Below the pieces are notes generated by a model. It was not told the origin of the DNA and made no database searches. It saw only the letters and a program-made list of their open reading frames with translations. Shown here one piece after another: positions 44,461-54,710 of a stretch of DNA of 64,000 nt. A program made the position numbers and the translations under genes. The stretch is from assembly GCA_016715885.1 (NCBI GenBank), contig JADJXL010000026.1:62001-126000 (forward strand), given 5' to 3'. The DNA comes from Polyangiaceae bacterium. Lineage in GTDB: Bacteria > Myxococcota_A > Polyangia > Polyangiales > Polyangiaceae. Within the stretch, counting starts at the first letter, position 1. Each line of letters begins with the position of its first letter.

Positions 44461-45089
44461 ATGAAGGTTTACGGTCATCCGGCGAGCACGTGTACGCGCA
44501 AGCTGCTGTGCACGCTCGCTGAAAAAGGCGTCTCCGCCGAGTTTGTCATGGTCGACATCTTCAAGGGTGCTCAAAAAGGAGCCGATCACCTCGCGCGGCA
44601 TCCGTTTGGGGTCGTTCCGGTCTTGGACGACGACGGCTTCGAGCTGTACGAGTCACGCGCCATCATTCGGTATCTCGATGCGAAGCTGCCTGGCGTGAGC
44701 CTCACGCCCAAGGATCTTCGCGACCGCGCGCGGATGGAGCAGTGGATCGGCGTCGAGCAGTCGTACTTCAGCCCGCCTGCGATGAAGGCGATCCTCGAAG
44801 TCTTTTCGCACCGATGAAAGGCGCGACGCCGGATCCCAACGTGATCGCGAACGGCAAAGCGGAGGCGGCGAAAGCCCTCGACGTGATCGAACGAGCGCTC
44901 GCAGGGAAAGACTTCCTCGTGGGCGATTTCACGCTCGCCGACATCAGCTACGCGCCCTACCTGCAATACCTTTTCGACACGAAGGCGGGCGACATCATTG
45001 CGGAGCGTCCGAACGTGAGCGCTTGGGCGTCGCGGGTGCTCGAGCGGCCGTCGTGGCTCAAGGCGCTCGGCAAGAGCACGAGTGCTTGA
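44461..45089 (+). CDS. Glutathione S-transferase (frameshifted)
   Basis: Two frames (44461 to 44817, then to 45089) give a complete ~209-residue GST when one base is added near 44802 (GAA GT_ CTT TTC GCA CCG). That join turns the tail FSHR into LFAPMKGATPD, which matches the usual GST hinge. The ATG at 44461 follows GGAGGAGG. The N-terminal thioredoxin-like half has STCTRKLLCTLAEKG, HPFGVVPVLDDDG and YESRAIIRYLD. The C-terminal half has FTLADISYAPYLQYL and RPNVSAWASRVLERPSW. GSTs conjugate glutathione to electrophiles. Either a recent pseudogene or, more likely, a sequencing deletion. Confidence 0.85.
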
Positions 45090-45234
45090 AACCACTGCGT
45101 GGTCTCGCAACCTCGTAATGGAACACTCCTACCGTCATTGATGGCATCCGCCTTCACACGATAGCCAGAGCATCCCACACATTTGCCCATCCATTGATAC
45201 TCTGCGCCGCCAGGGAACGGTCGATGGAGGTCGT

Positions 45235-48200
45235 GTGCCCGCGTCACAAGCTCTGTTGAATACCCGCGTCGATGATCGATTCGTCCTCGAATACATCGCC
45301 GGAACGGGAGGCATGGGGGCGGTGTATCGCGCTCGCGACGAACGAAGCGGCAGAGCGGTCGCGATCAAGCTGCTTCAGCAATCGGGCGGCACCGAGCAGC
45401 TCGAACGCTTCACGCGTGAAGCAAATGTGCTTGCCGAGCTCGACCATCCGGGCATCGTTCAGCACGTTGCGCATGGAGTGACCGCGTCGGGCGAGCCGTA
45501 TCTTGCGATGGAGTGGCTCGAAGGCGAGGATCTCGCGCAGCGTCTCGCTCGGGGCCCGTTGAGTTTGTCGGAAACGCTCACGCTCGTGCGCTGCGTGGCC
45601 GAAGCGCTCGCTTATGCGCACGCTCGCGGCATCGTGCATCGCGATGTCAAACCGAGTAACGTGTTTTTGCGCGGCGGATCCGTCGCAGATGCCGCGCTCC
45701 TCGATTTTGGCATTGCGCAACTGGATGCAGCGACGCGTCCGCTCACGGCAACCGGCGTCATCGTGGGAACGCCCGCGTACATGGCTCCGGAACAAGCTCG
45801 TGCCGACAAGGAATTGGGGCCGGCTGCCGACGTGTTTTCGCTCGGATGTATTCTACACGAATGCGCCGCCGGCACCCCACCATTCAGCGGCGGAAACCTG
45901 GTCGCCGTCCTTGCAAAAATACTTTTTGCCGATCCACCTCGATTGCGTGACGTTCGTCCCGACATACCGGATGCCGTCGACGTCTTGCTTTCTCGAATGC
46001 TCAGCCGCAATCCCGCCGATCGTTTGCCCCATGGAAGTGCCGTCGCCGCAGCGATTGCATCGATTGATTTGACGGTGATCGATCCGCTTGGGCATACGCA
46101 TGTCGACGTCAAAAAGGCTTCGGAGCCGGTCGATGACGAACGTGTCCTGACCAGTGTGCTCGTTGCCTCGCCTCCTTCGGGGCCAAGTGGTGCCGTCCGA
46201 TCCGTGGCCGATGGAACGACGAACGCGCGCCTGCTCGAGCTGTCGCATCAATTGACGAAATTTGGCGCTCGTGCCGAAATCATGGCAGACGGATCCCTCG
46301 TCGCTGCATTCGTGCACACGCGTGGAGCAGCTACCGATCAAGCGGCGCTTGCGGCTCGAGCGGCCCTTTTGTTGAAATCGCTCTGGCCCGAAGCATCCAT
46401 TGCGGTTTGCACGGGGCGCGGTCGCGTTCACGGAGCTTTGCCGATCGGCGAAGTGCTCGATCGAGCGGCAATGTTATTGCATCATCCGGGGCATTCGAAT
46501 TCGTCCGAACACATTTTGCTCGACGACGTGACTCGGGGTCTCTTGGATGCGCGTTTTCGCGTTCACGAAATGGCGTCGGGCACATACGCGCTCACGAGCG
46601 AAGATTCGACGCTCGATCCATCTCGGCCGCTTTTGGGCAAACCCACGCCATGTGTGGGTCGCGAATCGGAGCTTGGGGTACTCGACCTGGCCCTGACGAG
46701 TGCAATCGAAGAAGCGTCGCCGCGTGCGGTATTGGTCATTGCGCCACCCGGTACGGGCAAATCTCGATTGCGGCATGAATTCATTCGACGCGCGGAAAGT
46801 CGTGACGATCCGCCGCTCGTGCTGCTTGGCCAGGGTGATCCGATGAGCGCTGGTTCGCCCTATGGCATCGTGGGCCAAGCATTGCGACGATGTGCAGGTA
46901 TTGCCGAAGGCGAAGAGCTTTCCGTTCGTCAGAGCAAACTCGCGCGGCGCATTGCGAAAAACGTTCCTTCGGACGAATTGCGAGTCGCCTCATTTTTGGG
47001 CGAAATGTGCGGCATTCCTTTCTCCGACGACAATCTCAAATTGCGCGCTGCACGGCAGGATCCCGTCGCCATGGCGGATCAAATCACCATGGCATTTCTT
47101 GATTTCTTACGTGCCGAATGTGACGCCGCGCCCGTCATGCTCGTGCTCGAGGACTTGCATTGGGGCGACTCGCTCACGGTCAAACTCGTCGAAGCTGCAT
47201 TGCGGGAGCTGAACGAGCAGCGGCTGCTCGTTCTTGCATTGGCGCGTCCCGAAGTGAACGAGGTATTTCCGAAGCTCTGGAACAACCGTGCACAAGTGGT
47301 CGTATTGCGCCCGCTGAGCCGCAAAGCGGGTGAACGCCTCGTGCGACAAGTTCTCGGTACAGACGTCGCAACGGACGTCGTTTTACGCATCGTGAGCCAA
47401 TCCGAGGGAAACGCGCTTTTTCTCGAAGAGCTCATTCGAAGCGTTGCGGAAGGACATGGTGACGAGGCGCCGGCGACGGTGCTTGCGATGCTTCAGGCGC
47501 GCATTGGGCGGCTCGGACCGCACACGCGACGAGTTTTGCGGTGCGCGAGCATTTTTGGTGAAACCTCGTGGCTCGGTGGAATGCGCACGTTGTTCGGCGC
47601 AACGCTGCCGCATTCCGGTCTCGACGACGCTCTCCGTTCACTCGTGGCGGCCGAAATTCTCGAATTGCGCCGCGAAAGCCGTTTTCCCCAGGAACCGGAA
47701 TACCGCTTTCGTCACGCATTGACGCGCGATGCAGCGTACGGCCTGCTCACCGAAGACGACCGCGTTCAAGGGCATCGGTTGGCAGGCGAATACTTGGAAG
47801 CCATGCACGAGCAGGATACGCTGGTCATTGCAGAACACTTCGTGCAAGGGAAGCATCCGGCGCGTGCCGTCGTGCATTTTGCACGTGCAGCCGAGCAATC
47901 TTGTGACAATGGCGACGCGGAAGCCACGATCTCCATCGCCGAACGTGGGCTCGCGCTCGATCCCGATCCAACGTCCCGCGGGGCATTGCTTGCGGCAAAA
48001 GCCGACGCGTATGTATGGCGGGAACAATACGCGGACGTTCTGCAAATCGGCACGGAAGCCATCGAGCTACTCGAAGTGGGAAGCAAACGCTGGTGCCATC
48101 TGCTGCAGCAGCTCCTGCCCGCGGCGGCATTGACGGGAAAGCAGGAGCTGGTTTTCGAACTCGGCACGCGTCTCGCCGGTGCCAACCCGCATTCGGACGC

Positions 48201-49175
48201 AGCTTCTCATTATGTAGCCGCTATGTGTTGGTTATCGATTTCTTGCGGAATCATGGGGCAACGAGCGGCTTGCGAAGCCTTTCTGGGGCGCGCCGAGCAA
48301 ATCATCCGAACCCTGCCCGCCAGTGAACGAAGGGCTGCGGCATATTACGAAAGCGCTCGAGGCAACCACGCCCATTTGATCGAAGAAGCTCCCTATACGT
48401 GTTTCCTCCGAAATCGAGAATCGCTCGATGCGTGCAAAGACGCGGGCCTCACGCGAGTCGCAATACTCTCGGCGGTGTATCATGCCAAAGCGCTCATGGA
48501 CCTCGGTGAAATCACCCAGGCCGAAGTGCTCCTCAGGGAAAACCTCGCAGCAGCAGAACGCTGCAACGAAGCCATGAGTTGGGCGTACGCCCGATTGTAC
48601 CTCGCGCGCCTGCTCGCATGCCACGGCCCATTGGAATCGCTGCACGAACCGCTGGCCCTTGCCGAACAAGTCATTGCAACGAAAACCAATCACTTACGGG
48701 TTTGGCATACGGGGTCATTGCGGACGTTGCACGACGGCGCAACGACATCGTGGCCGCTGAAGATGCAGCGCGCAAAGCGGTGGAAGCAGCCTACCCCTTC
48801 GCGACGTATTCGTGGGATATCGTCGCGCTCTTCGTCTCGATTCTGCTCGAAGCCAATCGCCCAGCCGAGGCACTGACAATCGCGCAGGAAGCGATTTCGC
48901 GACTGGAAACGCTCGGTGTCGGCGGAGTGGGCGAGATTCACCTGCGCCTGGCACACGCTGAAGCGCTTCACGCCGCAGGCAAACCGGAAGCCGCTCGCGG
49001 CGCTCTCCTCGTTACGCTCGACAAGCTACGCCTGCGCATGAACAACATCCCAGATGCATCGGCACGCGAGCGTTACGTGACGAACGTGCCCCCACACGCA
49101 CGGCTGTTTGCGCTCGCAAAAGAATGGCTCGGCGACATCGACGTGCGCGAGCGCATTGGATTGACGAGCGCCTGA
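45235..49175 (+). CDS. Giant Ser/Thr kinase with cyclase-like, AAA ATPase and TPR regions (frameshifted)
   Basis: From a GTG at 45235 the frame runs to 48876, but the true tail is in another frame ending at 49175. One added base at ~48695 (CAC TT_ ACG GGT TTG GCA) joins them to ~1313 residues. Kinase ~15-275 (GTGGMGAVYRARDERSG, HRDVKPSNVF, DFGIAQL, AYMAPEQ). A degenerate nucleotide-cyclase-like region follows (~300-460). Next is an AAA_16-type ATPase with PPGTGKSRLRHEF (~490-510), VLEDLHWGDS and RHALTRDAAYGLL. The ~450 residues to the end are helical TPR repeats. PknK-like kinases with this order in myxobacteria are thought to integrate signals. No membrane segment. Confidence 0.88.
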
Positions 49176-49179
49176 CGGC

Positions 49180-51332
49180 TCATTCGTCGCGCGGTTTTTC
49201 CGGCTCGTCCGCCTTCTCGTCCGGCGCCGACAACTTCGCCTTGATCCGCGCATACGTTTCCGCAATGCGTCGCCTGTGCGCAGCCGCCACCACGCCAAGA
49301 CCTGCCAGCCACAAAAGCCCCACCGGCAGCGCCACCATGTCCGTCATGTAATACATCACCGGACGAAACGGACGATCCTTCGTCACAAGCTCCCGACTCG
49401 CAGACATCGAATGCTTGTAGCTCGGAAGCGGCAATGGCACGGGCGTCACGCCCTGCAACACGCCGCCCTCTTTTCCGCCCATGAAATTGCCCGTGCGCGC
49501 ATCGACCTCAGCCTTGGGCGCGTCGACGGACGCTGGAGCGCGCGAAGGCTCGTAATCGATGTTCGCGCTCTTCATTGGAGCTCGCGATGTGACGGCAAAA
49601 AGGGAAATCAACGCGACAAACCCCAGGGCCCCAAACAAAAGGACCGTCGTGGCCACGCGCGCCGCTCCTTTCAAGAACCGCCCGACGAGCCATATCATCG
49701 CGAAGATGCCCAATCCCACGAGCGTCAGCACGAACCCCGGCTGCCATAAAAACCACAATGCACCAAGGAGCAAACCTGCAAGAATTCGAATGGCACGCAG
49801 GCGTTTCGGATTCGTCTCCGTACCCGGACGAACCGCGGCAGCGCCTACGGCGACGCCAATGCCCGCTGCCAAGAGATCGCTTCCTCCGACGGCCCATTTC
49901 GGCCGATCGCCTCCTAGCAATGCTAGCGGAAAGTATCCCATGGGCAAACCCACCGTCAAGTCCACGCGGCTCGACGTGAGCGCATACGATGGCATGGGAA
50001 CGGTCACCGAACCGAAAAAGGGCTTCCAGCCCGCTTGTGCCAGCGATTGCACGTGCACACTTTGGCTTCCCGTTCGAAGCGGAATCAAAACTTCTTCATT
50101 TTCCGTCCCTTGGCGCATGATGCGCTCCGCTTTGCCCGACGTAGCCAGGTAAATCGGTCGGCCCGACGGATTGTACGCCAAATAATCGACGCCATTGTTT
50201 TCGTAATGCACGCGATCGTCCGCAACGACGTCTCCACGTGCCGTGAGCACCACCGTGCGATGATGCGATTGCACGACCGCTGCGAGCGCGTCCACGGCGG
50301 CCAATGTGGTCACGTTGGCGCTCATTTTTTGACCTTTTTGCAATAAAAATAGGCGCGACGTGGGCTGCGTACGCGGAATGGGCGATTCGGCCGAATCGAC
50401 TTGCCGAGCATCTCCCGAAACGATCACGCGATGCTCCGGATCGCTTTCAACGAGCCACCATTCATAAGGCGAACGAGCGTCGACGACCAATGAATCGAAC
50501 TTGGCGAGCGTTCCCGTAATGGTCATTTCGGCGCTGCGACCGGAGGTGGGCAGGACCAATTCCCCGTCTTCGATGCGAAATCCCGCCGCGTTCGTCACAT
50601 CGAGCACTTTTTCGCCCAGCGACAACGGTAAGCGCACGACGCCCAAGTCTTTGCCCGAACGCATCACGAGTCGATATTCGAATGTCGTTTCGCGCCCCAC
50701 GCGCACGGCCCGCGAGAGCTGAAATACGGTCGGACCTGTTTCGACGGCTTTTTCTTGCCGGCTCAAGTGAATCGTGGTGCCAGATAACCCGGACAAACGC
50801 GACCCTTCCACGACGGCACCGGCAGAAAAGTTGCTTTCGAGCGTATTGAGCGGCCCGGGAATCATGAGCGCCAAGTCGCTGCCGAGCACCATTTTGCCTC
50901 GAAGCACGAACTTGCGTGCCGATGTGTGCAAAAAATAGCGATCCTGCTCGAAACCGATGCTCGCGTCCTTGTCGTTTTCCGTGACGTCTTCGAGGCGCAC
51001 GTCTTTGGGTGGACCAAAAAGCGGAATGTCCACGGCGCCGTCGGCGAGCACGCGCCCAACCAATTCGAATTCGAGGGGCCCTTCGCCTACGCTGCCGGAA
51101 AGGCGCAATCGTTCGAGCGCGTAGCATCGAGCGATGCATTTGCCGCCACCGTCGCGCTGCGCGATCCATTCGACAATGCATCGAGCTCGCTGGCCCAACC
51201 CGCAGGCGCGCTCGGCGATGCAGGTTTGTCCGGTCCCTCGGTCTTCGGCTCGGCTCCGAGTGCAACACCTGCGCCAAGAACGAGCGGCAACGACGCGAGC
51301 GCCGAGGCAAAGCGAACTTTCGAGGGGATCAT
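49180..51332 (-). CDS. Multi-pass membrane protein with signal peptide (frameshifted)
   Basis: The ATG at 51332 follows AAGGAG and starts a signal peptide (VRFASALASLPLVLGAGVAL, then AEPKTEG). The frame then breaks at ~51122-51125. One added base in GATGC_TACGCGCTC restores SLDAYALERLRLSGSV, leading into the long downstream frame to a stop at 49180 (~717 residues). A large beta-rich outer region is followed by about four membrane helices near the C-terminus (around LLLGALWFLWQPGF, VGLGIFAMIWLVGRF, TTVLLFGALGFVALISLFAV and MTDMVALPVGLLWLAGLGVV). The short tail is Lys/Glu-rich. I do not recognise a family. It is convergent with the giant kinase, only four bases apart. Confidence 0.75.
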
Positions 51333-51624
51333 GCGTGGCTCCTTGGGGGATCTTGCGTATCGCGCGATCCCCCGGGAGCACGATAAACCGCATTTGGCAG
51401 ACTGGACAAGTGCCTTGCACGATTCGGGTCGCAGCACACCACGAACGTGGGGCAACAGAATCAGCCGCGGCGTCACAAGCGCTCGGCAATCCGTGCGAAG
51501 GGCCTCATAAAGAATTTTCCGTAGAGATTGTACTAACAACACACGAATATTTCCATGCTTTCCACTAGACAACGTAGCGTCACGTTATTTAGTCTGGCGT
51601 TGGAATCACAAGGAGATGGCCAAG

Positions 51625-53319
51625 ATGGAACCTCCCCCGGGCCTTGAAAGAGCGACGCGCCGTAAAACTTCGCGTCTGCATGCGGCGACCGTCGCCTTCG
51701 CATGCATCCTGCCATTCGCAACGATTTCCTGCGTCGGTGTAATCGGTGACGAGCCTCCCGGTGGCATTGCGGGATCCGGCGTTGAAACCGTGGCGCTGCG
51801 CAGCGCATTCCCGCGACTCACGCACGATCAGTGGGAAAATTCGATGCGTGACCTCTTGCGGTTGTCCGATCGCCCCGGATTGTCGGCTTCGTTCACCGGC
51901 GATCCGCTCGGTGGTATATTCGACAACAACGAATCCGTACTCGCCGTTACGCCTGGATTGTGGGCCGATTATCAACGAGCTGCCGAAGAACTCGCCGCAA
52001 TGGTCGTTACCGATCCGGCGAAATTCGCGCTCATCGTGCCTGCCGATGAGGGTCAGGGCGATGCGGCCCGAGCGCGAACGTTCATTGAAGAGTTCGGCCG
52101 CCGCGCTTATCGAAGGCCGCTCACGGAGACAGAAATCACTGATCACCTTGCCATTTTTGCGCAAGGTCCAGCCGTGCTGGGAGGGACGCCGTTCGAGGCG
52201 GGGGTGCAAATCGTTTTGCAAGCATTTTTGCAATCACCTCATTTCGTGTATCGCGTCGAGAAAAGCGGCAAAGCTCGTCCCGATGGCCTCATTCCGCTCG
52301 GAGGTTACGAAATTGCGTCGAAGCTATCGTATTTGCTTTGGAATACGATGCCCGACGACGCGCTTCTCGACGCCGCCGCCGCCGGTGAATTCGCTACGAT
52401 CGAGGGCGTTCGCACACGCGCCGAGCAAATGCTCGCAGACCCGCGAGCGCGAGCTGTCGTCACGGCGTTTCACAGCCAGCTCTTCGATTGGGATCATTAT
52501 GGCGATCTCTACAAGGATCCCGCGGTTTTCCCCAACTTCACGGCCGACCTGAAAGCCGACTTGGCGGAGGAAGCACGGCTCTTCGTCGACGATGTGATTT
52601 TTACACAAGACGGTGGTCTCACCGAGCTCTTGACGTCGCGTACCACGTTCGTCAACGAGCGCATTGCACCGATCTACGGCATAACCGGCACGTTCACGAC
52701 CGAATTCGTGAAAACGGAGCTCGATCCCGTCGAGCGTAGCGGCATTTTGACACGCGCCGGATTCCTCGCAGCCAATGGGACCGCTCGCGCATCCGACCCG
52801 ATTCATCGCGGCGTATTCGTGAATCTGCGCATGCTCTGCGCCAAGCTCCCGCCGCCACCGAACAACATCGAGCCATTGCCGCCAGGCGAAAACAAGACCA
52901 CGCGCGAGCTCGTCGATGCGCACACGGGCAAAGGGACCTGCGGTTCGTCTTGTCACGCGACGCTCATCAATCCCGCTGGTTTTGCTTTCGAGCATTACGA
53001 CGCGATCGGCGCATACCGAATGACCGACAATTCATTCCCCGTGAATGCAGCCGACAGCTACCCGCTCGGGGGGCAAATGGTCCCCTTCGCCAACGCCGTC
53101 GAATTCAGCAAACTTCTGGCCGAAAGCGCGGAAGCACATCGCTGCTTTTCACAACATTGGCTCGAATTTGCTTATGGCCGTTCTGCCACCGATGACGACA
53201 AACCCCTGCTCGATCGATTGGCCACTGCGTCACGCGATGGAGCGCCCACAAGACAACTCGTCCTCGACCTCATTCTTGCCGATGCTTTCCTGACTCGCCG
53301 CACCGTGGAGGCCCAATGA
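51625..53319 (+). CDS. DUF1592-family (DUF1587/1592/1588/1585-type) secreted protein
   Basis: 564 residues. The second ATG (51625) is chosen because AAGGAG touches the first ATG (51616) directly but lies nine bases before this one. N-terminal lipoprotein or signal segment (AFACILPFATISC). Family segments: RLTHDQWENSMRDLLRL, FIEEFGRRAYRRPLTETE, YEIASKLSYLLWNTMPDD and a late cysteine site CGSSCHATLINPAGFAFEHYD (Cys439, Cys443, His444). That site is C-x3-C-H, one residue longer than the standard heme-binding C-x2-C-H. Proteins of this family occur with DUF1552 proteins in planctomycetes and myxobacteria; the function is unknown. Its TGA overlaps the next ATG. Confidence 0.88.
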   Translation: MEPPPGLERATRRKTSRLHAATVAFACILPFATISCVGVIGDEPPGGIAGSGVETVALRSAFPRLTHDQWENSMRDLLRLSDRPGLSASFTGDPLGGIFDNNESVLAVTPGLWADYQRAAEELAAMVVTDPAKFALIVPADEGQGDAARARTFIEEFGRRAYRRPLTETEITDHLAIFAQGPAVLGGTPFEAGVQIVLQAFLQSPHFVYRVEKSGKARPDGLIPLGGYEIASKLSYLLWNTMPDDALLDAAAAGEFATIEGVRTRAEQMLADPRARAVVTAFHSQLFDWDHYGDLYKDPAVFPNFTADLKADLAEEARLFVDDVIFTQDGGLTELLTSRTTFVNERIAPIYGITGTFTTEFVKTELDPVERSGILTRAGFLAANGTARASDPIHRGVFVNLRMLCAKLPPPPNNIEPLPPGENKTTRELVDAHTGKGTCGSSCHATLINPAGFAFEHYDAIGAYRMTDNSFPVNAADSYPLGGQMVPFANAVEFSKLLAESAEAHRCFSQHWLEFAYGRSATDDDKPLLDRLATASRDGAPTRQLVLDLILADAFLTRRTVEAQ

Positions 53320-54694
53320 AGTCGCGTCGCCGTTTTCTCAAAGGTCTCTTTGAGCCACGCTGGCGCTCCCATTCCTCGAAAGTTTGTCGCCGAAAAAGGC
53401 GGAAGCGGGACCGGGGGACGTCCCTCCGTTTGCCATTTTCATTCGCCAAGCCAATGGCGTCGTGCAAAAGACGAATGACGAGCCGGAAATGTTCTGGCCG
53501 GCGCAAACGGGCATCATCACGAAAGAATCCCTGCTTGCCGAGAGCGACAAAACGCTCAGCGAGCTCGCCGATTATGCGTCGAAGCTCATTTTCGTCAAAG
53601 GCGTCAACTTTGCCTTTCCGGGCAACGGCTGTGGCCATTCTGGCGGTGGAAACCAATGCCTCACGGCGGCTCAAGTGTCGCTGGATCCATCGGGCAATGA
53701 ATCCCTCGCGATGGGCGAATCCATCGACAACCGCATCGCCCGCGAGCTCAATGCGCCCGGCGTCGAGCCTCTTGCATTGTATGCGGGCAAAAAGGGCGGC
53801 TACATCAATGAAGTCATGTCGTATCGCGGGGAAAAACAGCTCCGAGCGGCCCAGGAAAACCCGCACAGCGCTTACATGGCCTTGTTTGGCTTGGCAAACC
53901 TCGATCAGGAAGCCCTGCAAAAGCTCGCCACGCAACGCGCCAGCGTCAACGACCTCGTGCGCGATCAAATGACAGCGCTGCTTTCGCGCACCGACCTTGC
54001 CAAAGCCGATCGCGATCGTCTCGACTTGCACTTCCAAAGCATTCGCGACCTCGAGGTGTCATTGGCGTGCAAGTTGTCGGATTCCGAAGTGGGGCTCATG
54101 GAGGGAATTGCGGCCGCATGCAGGGCCAACGACAACATCCCCACCGTCACGCGCATGCAAATGGACATCATCGCCCTGGCCATGGCTTGCGGCGTTACGC
54201 GTGCGGTCACGTTGCAAATCGGCGATGGAAACGATTCCACCGAATACACCATCAATGGCGTAAAACAAAAGAGCTTTCACAAGATATCGCATCGCATCGA
54301 TAGCGACGGTTCGGAAGGGCCGCCGATCGACGGCGCGATGTTCTTGCACCACGAAATCGACCGCATTCACGCGCGGCACTTCAAGTACCTGCTCGACAAA
54401 CTCTCCGCCTACGACCTGGGCTCGGGTCCGCTGCTCGACTTCGGCGTCGTGGTTTGGCTAAACGATTTGTCGAACCTCTACCACAGTTACCAAGACGTGC
54501 CGTACATTCTTGCAGGTGGTGCATCCGGGTTTTTGAAAACCGGACAATTCGTCGATGTCGGCGGCGTAGCCAACAACAAGCTCCTGAGCACCATCGGCGC
54601 GGCCATGGGCTGCAAAAACGGCGCAGGAGGACCGCTCGATGATTTCGGCGACTCGAGTTTGGCGAAAGGCCTCTTGACGGAAATCATGGTTTGA
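53316..54694 (+). CDS. DUF1552-family protein with twin-arginine-like signal (frameshifted)
   Basis: The ATG at 53316 overlaps the stop of the DUF1592 gene. The start MKSRRRFLKGL is the expected twin-arginine-type signal. The frame breaks at ~53349-53354; adding one G (CTC TTT G_GA GCC) restores KGLFGATLALPFLESLSPKK and runs to 54694 (~459 residues). Family segments: PPFAIFIRQANGVVQ, FVKGVNFAFPGNGCGHSGG, SLDPSGNESLAMGESIDN, DLEVSLACK and ALAMACGVTRAVTLQIGDG. DUF1552 is usually encoded next to DUF1592, as here, so they likely form one exported complex. The break looks like a sequencing deletion. Confidence 0.85.
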
Positions 54695-54710
54695 TCGATA
54701 CAATATCGTG

